Assembly: GCF_011927955.1 (NCBI RefSeq)
Contig: NZ_JAATJN010000001.1
Coordinates: forward strand, 2,170,001 to 2,234,000
Direction of reading: 5' to 3'
Source: Brevibacterium marinum
GTDB taxonomy: Bacteria; Actinomycetota; Actinomycetes; Actinomycetales; Brevibacteriaceae
Length of the DNA stretch: 64,000 nt
Made by a program: the position numbers and the translations under genes. Under the pieces are notes generated by a model. The model saw only the letters and a program-made list of their open reading frames with translations. It was not told the origin of the DNA and did not search any database. Positions 43,341-52,522 of this stretch are shown here, one piece after another (the stretch's first letter is position 1; each line of letters opens with the position of its first letter).

Positions 43341-44640
43341 CGGAGCCCGGCACCGGCCCGGAGCCCGGCGCCGGCCCTGAGTCCGGCACCGGCCCGGGGC
43401 CCTGCGCCTGCCCGGGGCCCGGTGACGCCGAGCGGATGATCGCGGCGATTGCCCCTTCGAGCGGCCCGTGCGTCCCGATCGTCAGCTTCCACACCAGCGC
43501 GAAGCCGATGAAGATGATGGCATGCAGGCAGAACTCGACGGTCCGGGGGCCCAACATCTCACCGCCGAGCATCGGATTGGCCAGAATCCAGGGCCGAGTG
43601 ATCTCGAGCAGGACGACGTGGGCCGAGTACACGCTCAGCGGCATCGACCCGGCGGCTGTCAGCGGTGCCAACGCCCAGGCGCGGCGACCCAGCAGCACGG
43701 CCAGCGACTGACAGACCGCAATCGTCAGCAGCGCGGTACCGGCGGTTGAGGTCATGTCGAACGGCGTTCCCGAGTGCGGCCCGGCGATCGCCAGCCACCA
43801 CCAGGACGTCGGCGGCGTCACCCCGTAGCTGCCGGTGAACAGCGCTGCGTTGAGATCGGTTCCGTACAGTTCGGACACCCGAACCAGAGCAGTCCCGCCG
43901 CCGGCGACGTTGATCAGCAGCCAGGAGACTCCCTTGCCCACGAGAAGCAGCCCGAACCCGAGGGCGAAGAGGGAGATGAGGTGTCTGCCGATGTCGATCT
44001 TGGCGACGGCCATCCCCAACAGGATGTAGGACAGCCACTGCAGAATCGGATAGTAGCCGGTCAGCACAAGGTCCTGGAGCATGCTCAGCGGAGTCGTCAG
44101 CTCGAACCACGACATTGCATGGTACATGGACTCGAGCCCGAACTCGCTGCGAATGAGCATCGAGAGCACCGGGCTGAGTAGCATCCATCCCAAGGCGATG
44201 GGGAAGAGGATCCTCGCACGCAGCCGCAGAAACAGCATCGCAATCGCGAACATGACTCCATAGTTGACGAGGATGACTGCGAGCAGCGTCGACACCGACC
44301 CCAAACACAGACCGATGACGATGATCGAACCCGCACGGATGAGCACACTGGGCACAGCATCGAGCAGTCTTCCGGACTCGGCCATCCGTGACCGGGTCGA
44401 GAGCACCAGCGAGCAGCCCGCGAGGACTGCGAACAGGGCCGAGGCGCGCCCCGCGAACACCGCCGCCCAGGTCGGGAAGCCCGCGAGGTCCGAGAGTTCG
44501 AAGATGTGCGTGACCATCATCGCGAACAGGGCGATCCCGCGTGCGGCATCGAGCCCGAGGAGACGACCGGCGGGGCTCAGACGTTCCAGGAATGTCCGAC
44601 CGGTAGCCGTCGCCGAGGCAGGGGAGCGGTGAGTGCTCAT
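43333..44640 (-). CDS. DUF1624/DUF418-type multi-spanning membrane protein
   Basis: A 435-residue protein with about ten membrane segments. The start of the first helix, LGLDAARGIALFAMMVTHIF, matches heparan-alpha-glucosaminide acetyltransferase-like (DUF1624) and YeiB-like proteins, and the late part GSMPLSVYSAHVVLLEI fits DUF418. The role may be acyl transfer to cell-envelope material, which is speculative. The C-terminal 30 residues are Gly/Pro/Ser repeats (GPVPDSGPAPGSGPVPG) encoded by a short GC-rich tandem repeat. ATG 44640 is chosen; 13 codons upstream are in frame. Confidence 0.72.
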   Translation of the reverse strand: MSTHRSPASATATGRTFLERLSPAGRLLGLDAARGIALFAMMVTHIFELSDLAGFPTWAAVFAGRASALFAVLAGCSLVLSTRSRMAESGRLLDAVPSVLIRAGSIIVIGLCLGSVSTLLAVILVNYGVMFAIAMLFLRLRARILFPIALGWMLLSPVLSMLIRSEFGLESMYHAMSWFELTTPLSMLQDLVLTGYYPILQWLSYILLGMAVAKIDIGRHLISLFALGFGLLLVGKGVSWLLINVAGGGTALVRVSELYGTDLNAALFTGSYGVTPPTSWWWLAIAGPHSGTPFDMTSTAGTALLTIAVCQSLAVLLGRRAWALAPLTAAGSMPLSVYSAHVVLLEITRPWILANPMLGGEMLGPRTVEFCLHAIIFIGFALVWKLTIGTHGPLEGAIAAIIRSASPGPGQAQGPGPVPDSGPAPGSGPVPGSVR

Positions 44641-44727
44641 GCATCGATTCTCACATGGTCGGGTCCAGTGCCGATTCACTGTCCGGGTGCGGGGGCTTCT
44701 CTGCCCGGGGGCCGGGCACTTCCCCTG

Positions 44728-44751
44728 TTATAAATATCGTGATATGAATAA
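44728..44751. promoter_or_regulatory. AT-rich imperfect palindrome upstream of the flavin oxidoreductase
   Basis: TTATAAATATC (44728-44738) and GATATGAATAA (44741-44751) are inverted with two mismatches around GT; the inner ATATC-GT-GATAT is perfect. It sits 36 bases before the oxidoreductase start and is the likely site for the TetR protein encoded at the end of that unit. Confidence 0.55.
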
Positions 44752-44787
44752 TGGATCAGCTCGTACCCGCATGGATCAAGGATGATC

Positions 44788-46791
44788 ATGTCTTCACTGT
44801 TCCCGCACCTCTTCGACCCCATCACGCTGGGCCGGCGGACCATCCGCAACCGCATCGTGTCCTCGGGCCACGACACCGTGCTCGACGATCACGGGATGAT
44901 CGGCGACGACCTCGTGGCCTACCATGAAGCACGCGCCGAAGGCGGCTGCGGACTCATCGTCCTCCAAGTCTCCGGCGTCCACGAGACCGCCCGCTACACC
45001 AACCACGTGCTCATGGCCACCGACGATTCCTCGGTGCCCGGCTACCGGGCCGTCGCCGATGCGGTCCATCGTCACGGGGCCACCATCTTCGCTCAGCTCT
45101 TCCACCCCGGCCGTGAGGTCATGGACGGCGAGCGTGGTATGGCCCCGCGCGCAGTCGCGCCCAGCGATGAAGCGCAGGAGCGGTTCAAGGTCGTCCCCGA
45201 GGCGCTGAGCACGACCGCGATCAAGGAGATCATCGCCGGGTATGCGAGCGCCGCCAAACGGATCACCGACAGCGGCATCGATGGGGTCGAGATCGTCGCC
45301 AGCCACGGTTATCTGCCCATCCAGTTCTTCAGCCCACGGGTGAATACCCGCACCGACGAATACGGCGGGAGTCCGGTCAACCGCCGTCGCTTCCTCGCCG
45401 AGGTGGTCGCCGGGGTCCGCGAAGCAGTGGGGCCCGACGTGGTGGTGGGTCTGAGGATCTCGGGGGAGGAGAAGACCGAGGACGGGCTGGTCGCCACCGA
45501 GGTCCTCGAGCTCATCGAGTATCTCGACGGAATGAAGACAGGCTCCGGTACCGGAGGAGCAGACGGCGTGGACTGCCTCGACTACTTCTCGATCACCGCC
45601 GGAGACTCGTCGACCCTGCAGGGCGCGGCGCACATCGCGCCCTCGATGCAGATCGACCCGGCCTATGCGGCCAACCTGTCCGAACAGGTCAAGAAGATCA
45701 CCGACCGCCCCGTGATGGTGGCGGGTCGGATCAACCAACCGCACGAGGCGGAGAAGGCCGTCGCCGAGGGGCGCACCGACATGGCGATCATGACGCGGGC
45801 GATGATCAGCGATCCCGCGATGGCAGGCAAGGCGCAGCGTGATGCCGTCGATGAGATCAGAGCCTGCATCGGCTGCAATCAGGCCTGCATCGGTCACTTC
45901 CAACAGGGTGTGCCCATCTCCTGCATCCAGTACCCCGAATCCGGCAGAGAACTGGCCTTCCTGCCCCGGCCGACGGTGAGGACCCGCCGACGCGTGCTCG
46001 TCATCGGGGGAGGCCCGGCCGGACTCAAGGCGGCAGCGGTGGCAGCCGAAGCCGGCGATGACGTCGTTCTGTGCGAGAGGGAGCCCCACCTCGGCGGGGC
46101 CGTGCTGCTGGCCCAGGAACTGCCCTACCGAGCCGAATTCGGGGGAGCGGCGACGAACCTCAGCGCCGAGGCGCAGCGCGCCGGCGTCGACATCCGCACC
46201 TCGACGCCGGTGACTCAGGCACTGGTCGACGGGCTGTCTGCCGATCACGTGATCGTGGCAAGCGGTGCGATCCAGCGCATGCCGGACATCGAGATCGCCG
46301 ACGAAGCCCTTGTCATCGGCGCCCGCGACTATCTGAGCAGCCGAGCGACACTGCCGGCGGGGCGTGTGCTCGTCACCGACTGGAAAGGCGATTGGATCGG
46401 GCTCGGCGTCGCCCTGCGTCTGGCCGAGGCCCGGGTTCCGGTGACCCTGGCGACGGCGGCGAACTTCGCGGGAGCCGCGATCCAGCAGTACACGCGCACG
46501 CTGCTCGTGGCCCAGGCACTGCGAGCCGGAGTCGACTTCGTCAACGACGCCCGGCTGGTCGGTGTCGACGGCGAGACCGGATACCTGCAGTCGACGTTGT
46601 GCGAGATCGTCCACGAGGTCGATGGAGTCGCGGCGACAATCGTCTCCGGTGCGCCCAAGTCGGTCGTCCCCGATCTCGACTTCGGTGCCGCGATCGTGCG
46701 CGTGATCGGGGACGCTCTGGCGCCCCGGACGGTGGAGGAAGCGGTCTTCGAGGGGCTGCAGTCCGCGAGCAGTGTGGCGACAGCCTCGTGA
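44788..46791 (+). CDS. Old-yellow-enzyme/FAD iron-sulfur oxidoreductase
   Basis: A 667-residue enzyme of the 2,4-dienoyl-CoA reductase/trimethylamine dehydrogenase family. An N-terminal FMN TIM barrel (FDPITLGRRTIRNRIV, LIVLQVSGVHE, FFSPRVNTRTDEYGGS) is followed by a 4Fe-4S cluster CIGCNQACIGHFQQGVPISC and a FAD/NAD domain starting VLVIGGGPAGLKAAAVAAEA. Relatives demethylate N-methylproline or dimethylglycine, or reduce enones; a neighbouring Na+ symporter hints at an imported amine-type substrate, but this is inference. ATG 44788 has AAGGA 5 bases upstream; ATG 44782 adds two residues. Confidence 0.88.
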   Translation: MSSLFPHLFDPITLGRRTIRNRIVSSGHDTVLDDHGMIGDDLVAYHEARAEGGCGLIVLQVSGVHETARYTNHVLMATDDSSVPGYRAVADAVHRHGATIFAQLFHPGREVMDGERGMAPRAVAPSDEAQERFKVVPEALSTTAIKEIIAGYASAAKRITDSGIDGVEIVASHGYLPIQFFSPRVNTRTDEYGGSPVNRRRFLAEVVAGVREAVGPDVVVGLRISGEEKTEDGLVATEVLELIEYLDGMKTGSGTGGADGVDCLDYFSITAGDSSTLQGAAHIAPSMQIDPAYAANLSEQVKKITDRPVMVAGRINQPHEAEKAVAEGRTDMAIMTRAMISDPAMAGKAQRDAVDEIRACIGCNQACIGHFQQGVPISCIQYPESGRELAFLPRPTVRTRRRVLVIGGGPAGLKAAAVAAEAGDDVVLCEREPHLGGAVLLAQELPYRAEFGGAATNLSAEAQRAGVDIRTSTPVTQALVDGLSADHVIVASGAIQRMPDIEIADEALVIGARDYLSSRATLPAGRVLVTDWKGDWIGLGVALRLAEARVPVTLATAANFAGAAIQQYTRTLLVAQALRAGVDFVNDARLVGVDGETGYLQSTLCEIVHEVDGVAATIVSGAPKSVVPDLDFGAAIVRVIGDALAPRTVEEAVFEGLQSASSVATAS

Positions 46792-47432
46792 CCCCCCGTC
46801 CTCACTACTCCACGGAGGAGGTCACGGCCAGGCGCGGGGCCATCCTCGAATCGACGCTCGACCAGATCGCGCAGCGCGGTCCCGAATCCCTGCGGATGAA
46901 GGACGTCGCCGCGGCGGCAGGGGTCTCCGTAGGAACGCTGCAGTACTACTTCGGGTCACGGGAGGACCTGATCGTCCAGGCGTTCTCGGCCCACAGTCGC
47001 TCGGTCGTCGAGGCCATTGCGGGCCTGTCGCAGACACACGGATCGGCGTGGGAGAAACTGCGGTCCAGTCTGCACGCTGTGCCGACGATCGGAGACTACC
47101 GGAGACGCTCGCAGGTCTGGGTGGAACTCGTCGCAGTCTCGAGCCGCAACGATTTCCTGCGGGCCTCGGTCGACGAGGTCTTCGACGGTTGGAAGTCGCA
47201 TTTCCGCGCCCTCCTCGACACCGGCATCCGCGATGGCAGCTTCCGGCCGGCGGCAGAAGCGGACCTCATCGTCGACAGTCTCATCGCAGCCATCGACGGC
47301 TTCGACATCGTGGCGGTCGCCGGTCGGGCTCCAGCCTCGTCCGACCGGATCGCGGAGTCTCTCGTACTCACGGCCGCGGCGCTGCTGGGCGTGAGCTCGG
47401 AACGCCCGCGTGCACGAGAATCGGCCAGGTGA
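46788..47432 (+). CDS. TetR-family transcriptional regulator
   Basis: A 214-residue regulator. HTH: RGAILESTLDQIAQRGPESL then MKDVAAAAGVSVGTLQYYFG. The C-terminal ligand domain has WVELVAVSSRNDFLRASVDE and DSLIAAIDGFDIVAVAG. GTG 46788 overlaps the oxidoreductase stop as GTGA, so it is made together with that enzyme and probably controls it and the downstream symporter. Confidence 0.9.
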   Translation: MTPRPHYSTEEVTARRGAILESTLDQIAQRGPESLRMKDVAAAAGVSVGTLQYYFGSREDLIVQAFSAHSRSVVEAIAGLSQTHGSAWEKLRSSLHAVPTIGDYRRRSQVWVELVAVSSRNDFLRASVDEVFDGWKSHFRALLDTGIRDGSFRPAAEADLIVDSLIAAIDGFDIVAVAGRAPASSDRIAESLVLTAAALLGVSSERPRARESAR

Positions 47433-47565
47433 CCCGGTGCGTGACCAAGTCAGCTCCTATTCGTCAGCGGCTGCGGTCAGCGACCTCCACCCATGAAGAC
47501 TCTGCGTGGCCAGAGATCTCACACAATCTCAATGGAACTCAGACAAGTTGTTCAAAGGAGAACTC

Positions 47566-47763
47566 ATGATAGGGACATACCTGGTATCGATCTGCTACGG
47601 GTTGGTTCCTGCAGCGATCATTATGTTCGGCTGGCTCATCGTCCGTCGAGATTATGGAGCAAGTCGAGACTATGGAGCTAAGGGAGTCGGCGAATCGTCC
47701 GTCAAAACCACACAGACTCGCAATCGGCAACCACGCTCCGAGCAGAGCGGTGATGGACGATGA
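47566..47763 (+). CDS. Small membrane protein preceding the Na+ symporter
   Basis: A 65-residue protein. One membrane helix (TYLVSICYGLVPAAIIMFGWLIV) is followed by a basic tail with a short duplication (RRDYGASRDYGAKG). ATG 47566 has AAAGGAG 5 bases upstream, and its stop overlaps the symporter ATG (ATGA). Small one-helix partners encoded before SSS symporters are known, so it is probably an accessory subunit. Confidence 0.75.
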   Translation: MIGTYLVSICYGLVPAAIIMFGWLIVRRDYGASRDYGAKGVGESSVKTTQTRNRQPRSEQSGDGR

Positions 47764-49505
47764 TGTTCACATTCGCAATCTTCGGCTCGTTCATCCTCTA
47801 CTTGGTCATCGGCGCAGTCGTCGGGCGGAAAGTCAAGAACACCTCCGACTACTATGTGGCCGGCCGAGCGGCCCCAACCCTGCTCATAGCCGGTACATTG
47901 GTCGCATCTTTCCTGTCGACGGTGTCGTTCATGGGGGAGCTCGGTTTCTCCTACGACGGCTATCCCGTGCCGATGCTGTTCCTGACCCTGTTCAATGTGT
48001 GCGGCTACGTTGTCGGCGTGCTGTTCTTCGGCCGATACCTGCGGCGTTCCCAAGCTCTGACAGTTCCGGAATACTTCGGTAAGCGGTTCGATTCCAAAGC
48101 AGTCCAGGCCATCGCAGGGGCCATGGTCGTTGTCGGCATCGGGCTCTACCTCGTGGCGGTCACCCAGGGGCTCGTCCTCGTGCTTGTGCAGCTGACCGGG
48201 CTGAACGAGACCTTGCTGCTCGTCATCGTGTGGGCCAGCTACACTCTATTCACAATGCTGTCGGGGTCCCAGGGAGTCCTCGTCAATGACACTCTGATGT
48301 TCTTCGTCTTCACTGTGGCCTCTGTTCTGGGCATGGGGTATGTCCTCATCAAGGCCGGTGGCCCGGGGGCGGCGATTGAGAAGCTCTCCGCATTGGCACC
48401 GAAGCCGGACGGCCTGGCCTGGCATGGGATGACTGGTGAAGCCAACTATATGGGCTCCCACGCGGATATCGTCATGTACTGTGTGACGCTCGGACTCGTC
48501 TGGGCCACGGTCGTTGCAGTCAGTCCGTGGCAGTCGAGTCGCTTCCTCATGGCGAAGAACGAACACGTGTGCATACGTTCGGGCGTGATTTCGATGGCGG
48601 TGCTGGCCGCCATCTACCTCTTTCTCACGTTCGGCGGTTTCGCAATCAATGCGTTCAACCCTGCGATCGATCCGTCGGAGGTCGCCTTCATCTGGACGGC
48701 CCAGAATGTCATGCCTCCGGTTGTCGGAGTCATCGCTGTCACCGGAATTGTGGCGGCCGGGCTCTCGTCTGCCGCATCGTTTCTGTCGCTTATCGGGTTC
48801 AGCACCGCCAATGACATACTTCCCGTGCTCTTGCGTCGTGGCACGACGAGCGCGGAGAGCGTCTCGGCTGTCGCAGCCACGACGGCTTCGCACAATGGAT
48901 ATGCCTCGCATGACTTAGCCGACGTATCCGGTGAGACGGTCAGGGGGTCCGAGTCGGCAGAGGCAGAAAGCTTCGCAGCAGACGAAGGCACACGCGGTCT
49001 GTGGGCCTCTCGGATCACCATGTTCGTCGTCGGTCTGATCGTTCTGGCAATCACCGCAGTTGCGAGCCCTGCCGTTCTGACAATCGGATACTTCGCAGCC
49101 ACCCTGTTTGCCGCCTCATGGGGCCCGATCGCCTTTTGGTCGGTCCGCAGCGAGCGTCTGACCGCTCGAGGCGCCGGCGTTGGAATGATCTGCGGATTTC
49201 TCGTTGTCGGGGTGCTCAACAGCGCCACGGAGTTCGCCGGACTGACACTTCCGACGATTCTCGATCCTGTCATCCTCGGATTCCTCGCCAGCATCGTGGG
49301 CACGTGGGCGGGAAACATCGGCCAGGTGCCATCCGAGGCGGGCAACGCGTTTCGGCGGACACTGCTCGCGGTGCCGGACGAAGATCGCGATCCGAAGGAC
49401 CTCAAGTTGACCAAGATCATCATGGCGATCTGTGGCATCGGCCTCGTCTTCTGCTCGGTCGTCATGGTGGTGCTGTATGCAATTCCATACAGCGGTGCCT
49501 CCTGA
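47760..49505 (+). CDS. Sodium:solute symporter (SSS family)
   Basis: A 581-residue transporter with about 13 membrane segments. Family features: DYYVAGRAAPTLLIAGTLVA, FLSTVSFMGELGFSYDGYPV, GRYLRRSQALTVPEYFGKRF, and GIVAAGLSSAASFLSLIGFS (Na+ site region). A hydrophilic loop of about 70 residues around residue 400 is Ser/Ala/Glu-rich. Its substrate is unknown; its position after the oxidoreductase and TetR genes suggests import of that enzyme's substrate. Confidence 0.9.
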   Translation: MMFTFAIFGSFILYLVIGAVVGRKVKNTSDYYVAGRAAPTLLIAGTLVASFLSTVSFMGELGFSYDGYPVPMLFLTLFNVCGYVVGVLFFGRYLRRSQALTVPEYFGKRFDSKAVQAIAGAMVVVGIGLYLVAVTQGLVLVLVQLTGLNETLLLVIVWASYTLFTMLSGSQGVLVNDTLMFFVFTVASVLGMGYVLIKAGGPGAAIEKLSALAPKPDGLAWHGMTGEANYMGSHADIVMYCVTLGLVWATVVAVSPWQSSRFLMAKNEHVCIRSGVISMAVLAAIYLFLTFGGFAINAFNPAIDPSEVAFIWTAQNVMPPVVGVIAVTGIVAAGLSSAASFLSLIGFSTANDILPVLLRRGTTSAESVSAVAATTASHNGYASHDLADVSGETVRGSESAEAESFAADEGTRGLWASRITMFVVGLIVLAITAVASPAVLTIGYFAATLFAASWGPIAFWSVRSERLTARGAGVGMICGFLVVGVLNSATEFAGLTLPTILDPVILGFLASIVGTWAGNIGQVPSEAGNAFRRTLLAVPDEDRDPKDLKLTKIIMAICGIGLVFCSVVMVVLYAIPYSGAS

Positions 49506-49631
49506 AGGCCACACCTTCTGCTGGCCAAGGAATCGACGGCAAATGCACCGGACCGTCTCCGGCGACAGCACCCGAGTCTGTGATCTGTCTCTCAGTGCCG
49601 CGGCGACCGCGAACGCTCCGGGTGAACGCGG

Positions 49632-49657
49632 CGCATGCCGCCGATGAGCGGCATGCG
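49632..49657. terminator. Hairpin between symporter and dapA
   Basis: CGCATGCCGC (49632-49641) and GCGGCATGCG (49648-49657) form a perfect stem with loop CGATGA. No T tract follows, so terminator function is likely but not certain. Confidence 0.5.
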
Positions 49658-49737
49658 GCGACGGGTGGTGGCCAGCCGGGCGGAAACGCATCCGTGGCAC
49701 GCGCACGGCCGCTGCCGCAGTCGTGAGCTGTGCGCGG

Positions 49738-49750
49738 TATCCTTTTCGTA
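49738..49750 (+). promoter_or_regulatory. -10 box of a probable leaderless dapA transcript
   Basis: TATCCT (49738-49743) ends 6 bases before the dapA ATG at 49750, and no Shine-Dalgarno sequence precedes that ATG. Transcription would start at the A of the start codon. Confidence 0.55.
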
Positions 49751-50673
49751 TGGCGATTCTCGGTGATAGCGCAGCAGCCGCTGCGATTGATGCGTTCGGT
49801 ACGGTCGGCACGGCGATGGTCACGCCGTTCAAGCACGACGGAACCATCGACTATCCTGCCGTGGAGAAGGTCGCGACCCACCTCGTCGACCTCGGCAACA
49901 ACATGCTCGTCGTGTCCGGAACCACCGGCGAATCGCCGACGACGACCGACGACGAGAAGATCGAGCTGCTCAAGGTCGTCCGCGGCGTCGTCGGACACCG
50001 TGCCAAGCTGATCGCCGGGACCGGCAACAACGTCACCTCACACACCATCGATCTGTCCAAGCGCTCGGCGGCGGCGGGAGCCGACGGCATCCTCGTCGTC
50101 ACCCCCTACTACTCGAAGCCGACCCAGCCGGCCATTGCCGCGCATATGTGGGCGGCCGCCGACTCGACGGACCTTCCCGTCATGCTCTACGACATCCCGG
50201 GACGTGCGGGCGTGCCCATCAGGACGGAGACGCTCCTCGGGCTGGCCGATCACCCCAACATCCTCGCGGTCAAAGACGCCAAGGGCGACCTCTTCGCCTC
50301 AGCGCAGGTGATGAACCGCAGCTCCCTCGTCTACTACTCGGGCGAGGACGCGCTCAACCTTCCGCTGCTCTCACTCGGCGCCCTGGGCGTCGTCTCCGTG
50401 GCCGGTCACGTCTGCACCCCGCAGTTCGCCGACATGGTCGCGGCAGTGGTGAACAACGACCTCGCCACCGCTCGCGCGATCGCCCTCGAAACGGGGGACA
50501 TGGTCGACGCACTCATGAACCACATGCCGGGTGTCATCTCGGCGAAGGCCGCATTGCAGGCCCAAGGAATACTCGACAACCGCGGAACGCGAATGCCGCT
50601 GCTCCCAGCAGATGAGGAGCAGATGGCGCTCGTGACCGCCCAATTGACCAGGAGTGGTTACCTCAGTGAATAA
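49750..50673 (+). CDS. dapA: 4-hydroxy-tetrahydrodipicolinate synthase
   Basis: A 307-residue TIM-barrel aldolase condensing pyruvate with aspartate semialdehyde. Motifs: VSGTTGESPTTTDDEK, the catalytic Tyr in VTPYYSKPTQPAI, YDIPGRAGVPI, and the Schiff-base Lys in ILAVKDAKGDL. The length is normal. ATG 49750 is preferred over an in-frame upstream start because of the leaderless promoter geometry and homology. The RNase J gene overlaps its end, a conserved pairing in actinobacteria. Confidence 0.97.
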   Translation: MAILGDSAAAAAIDAFGTVGTAMVTPFKHDGTIDYPAVEKVATHLVDLGNNMLVVSGTTGESPTTTDDEKIELLKVVRGVVGHRAKLIAGTGNNVTSHTIDLSKRSAAAGADGILVVTPYYSKPTQPAIAAHMWAAADSTDLPVMLYDIPGRAGVPIRTETLLGLADHPNILAVKDAKGDLFASAQVMNRSSLVYYSGEDALNLPLLSLGALGVVSVAGHVCTPQFADMVAAVVNNDLATARAIALETGDMVDALMNHMPGVISAKAALQAQGILDNRGTRMPLLPADEEQMALVTAQLTRSGYLSE

Positions 50674-52354
50674 TGCATTGACCCAAGAGCTCAAGCTTCC
50701 GCCGAAGATGGACCGAGAAGCGGTCCGCATCGTCGCGCTCGGCGGCCTCGGCGAAGTCGGACGCAACATGACCGTGTTCGAATACCACGGCAAGCTCCTC
50801 ATCGTCGACTGCGGCGTCCTCTTCCCCGAAGAGGACCAGCCCGGCGTCGACCTCATCCTCCCCGACTTCTCCTATCTCGACGACCGCCTCGACGACATCG
50901 TCGGACTCGTCCTCACACACGGACACGAGGACCACATCGGGGCCGTGCCCTACCTGCTGCGCCGCAAGGCCGACATCCCGATCCTCGGATCGAAGCTGAC
51001 GATCGCGCTCATCGAGGCCAAGCTCAAGGAACACCGGATCAAGCCGATCACCCGCGTGGTCAAGGAAGACGACCTCGATCAGCTCGGTCCCTTCGACCTC
51101 GAGTTCGTCGCCGTCAACCACTCGATCCCCGATGCCCTCGCGGTCTTCATCCGCACCGGGGCAGGGAACATCCTCCACACCGGCGACTTCAAGATGGACC
51201 AGCTCCCGCTCGACGCCCGGATCACGGACCTGCGCGCCTTCGCCCGCCTCGGCGAGGAAGGCGTGGATCTGTTCATGACGGACTCGACGAACGCCGAGGT
51301 CCCCGGGTTCACCGCCCTGGAGAAGGACATCGGGCCCGTCCTCGAGAACCTCTTCGGCCACGCCGAGCGCCGGATCATCGTCGCCTCGTTCTCCTCGCAC
51401 ATCCACCGTGTCCAGCAGGTGCTCAACGCCGCGGACGCACACGGTCGCAAGGTCGCACTCGTCGGCCGTTCGATGGTGCGCAACATGAAGATCGCCGAGG
51501 AGCTCGGGTACCTCGAGGTTCCGCGTGGCGCGCTCATCGACATCAAGGAGGTCGACAACCTCCCCGACGATCAGGTCGTGCTCATGTGCACCGGTTCGCA
51601 GGGTGAGCCGATGGCGGCACTGTCGCGGATGGCCAACCGCAGCCATCGCGTCGAGGTGGGCGACGGCGACACCGTCATCCTTGCCTCGTCGCTCATCCCC
51701 GGCAACGAGAACTCCGTGTTCAAGGTCATCAACGGGCTGATGAAGCTGGGCGCCAACGTCATCTCCAAGGCCGATGCGAAGATCCACGTGTCCGGCCACG
51801 CCTCCGGCGGGGAGCTGCTCTACTGCTACAACATCGTCAAGCCCCGCGGTGTCCTGCCCGTGCACGGCGAATGGCGGCACATGCTGGCCAATGCCAGGCA
51901 CGCCGAGGCGACCGGAGTTGATCCGGAGAACATCGTCCTCGCCGACGACGGCTGGGTCGTCGACCTCAAGGACGGCCGCGCCGAGGTGGTCGGTGCCGTG
52001 GACTGCAACTACGTCTTCGTCGACGGATCCTCGGTCGGTGAGATCACCGAGGCGGACCTCAAGGACCGTCTCGTGCTCTCCGGCGAAGGCTTCGTCACGA
52101 TCTTCATGGCCATCAACAGCCAGTCCAAGTCCCTCCTAGCCGGCCCCGAGATCCATGCTCGCGGCGTGGCCGAGTCCGATTCCGTCTTCGACTCGATCCG
52201 GCCGAAGGTCACGAAGGCCGTCGAGGATGCGCTCAAGGACGGAACGACCGACCAGTACCAGCTGCAGCAGGTCGTGCGCCGCACCGTGGGACGTTGGGCG
52301 TCCTCGAAGCTGCGCCGCAAGCCCATGATCGTGCCCATGGTCGTCATCGTCTGA
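50666..52354 (+). CDS. rnj: Ribonuclease J
   Basis: A 562-residue beta-CASP metallo-beta-lactamase RNase with 5'-exo and endonuclease activity. The zinc site is THGHEDHIGAVPYLL, other metallo-beta-lactamase residues are in HTGDFKMDQLP and DSTNAEVPG, the beta-CASP part is VASFSSHIHRVQQVLNAA and MCTGSQGEPMAALSRMA, and the final His is in HVSGHASGGELLYC. GTG 50666 is chosen because AGGAG lies 11 bases upstream; GTG 50654 is an alternative. It overlaps dapA by 8 bases. Confidence 0.96.
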   Translation: MNNALTQELKLPPKMDREAVRIVALGGLGEVGRNMTVFEYHGKLLIVDCGVLFPEEDQPGVDLILPDFSYLDDRLDDIVGLVLTHGHEDHIGAVPYLLRRKADIPILGSKLTIALIEAKLKEHRIKPITRVVKEDDLDQLGPFDLEFVAVNHSIPDALAVFIRTGAGNILHTGDFKMDQLPLDARITDLRAFARLGEEGVDLFMTDSTNAEVPGFTALEKDIGPVLENLFGHAERRIIVASFSSHIHRVQQVLNAADAHGRKVALVGRSMVRNMKIAEELGYLEVPRGALIDIKEVDNLPDDQVVLMCTGSQGEPMAALSRMANRSHRVEVGDGDTVILASSLIPGNENSVFKVINGLMKLGANVISKADAKIHVSGHASGGELLYCYNIVKPRGVLPVHGEWRHMLANARHAEATGVDPENIVLADDGWVVDLKDGRAEVVGAVDCNYVFVDGSSVGEITEADLKDRLVLSGEGFVTIFMAINSQSKSLLAGPEIHARGVAESDSVFDSIRPKVTKAVEDALKDGTTDQYQLQQVVRRTVGRWASSKLRRKPMIVPMVVIV

Positions 52355-52423
52355 GTTCGTCTTCACGCTGCGGCGACCGCCGAGTGCCGCTGCGGCGAGC
52401 GTCGAGTCTTCTTCAGCTACCTC

Positions 52424-52465
52424 AACCTGCAAAAGCACCCCGCACGCGGGGTGCTTTTGCAGGTT
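52424..52465. terminator. Bidirectional terminator between rnj and the lactate permease gene
   Basis: AACCTGCAAAAGCACCCCG (52424-52442) pairs perfectly over 19 bases with 52447-52465; the loop is CACG. The A run on the left arm and T run on the right arm give U-rich ends on both strands. It serves the two convergent genes. Confidence 0.9.
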
Positions 52466-52522
52466 CAGGGTGCCGAAGCGGTGAGGTGACGGCGCCGCCG
52501 CAGGTGTCGGCGTGCTGGTGTA

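Noticed and set aside
44794-46614. A 606-codon minus-strand open frame opposite the flavin oxidoreductase
   Set aside because: Same shadow effect; the plus strand has clear FMN, Fe-S and FAD motifs.
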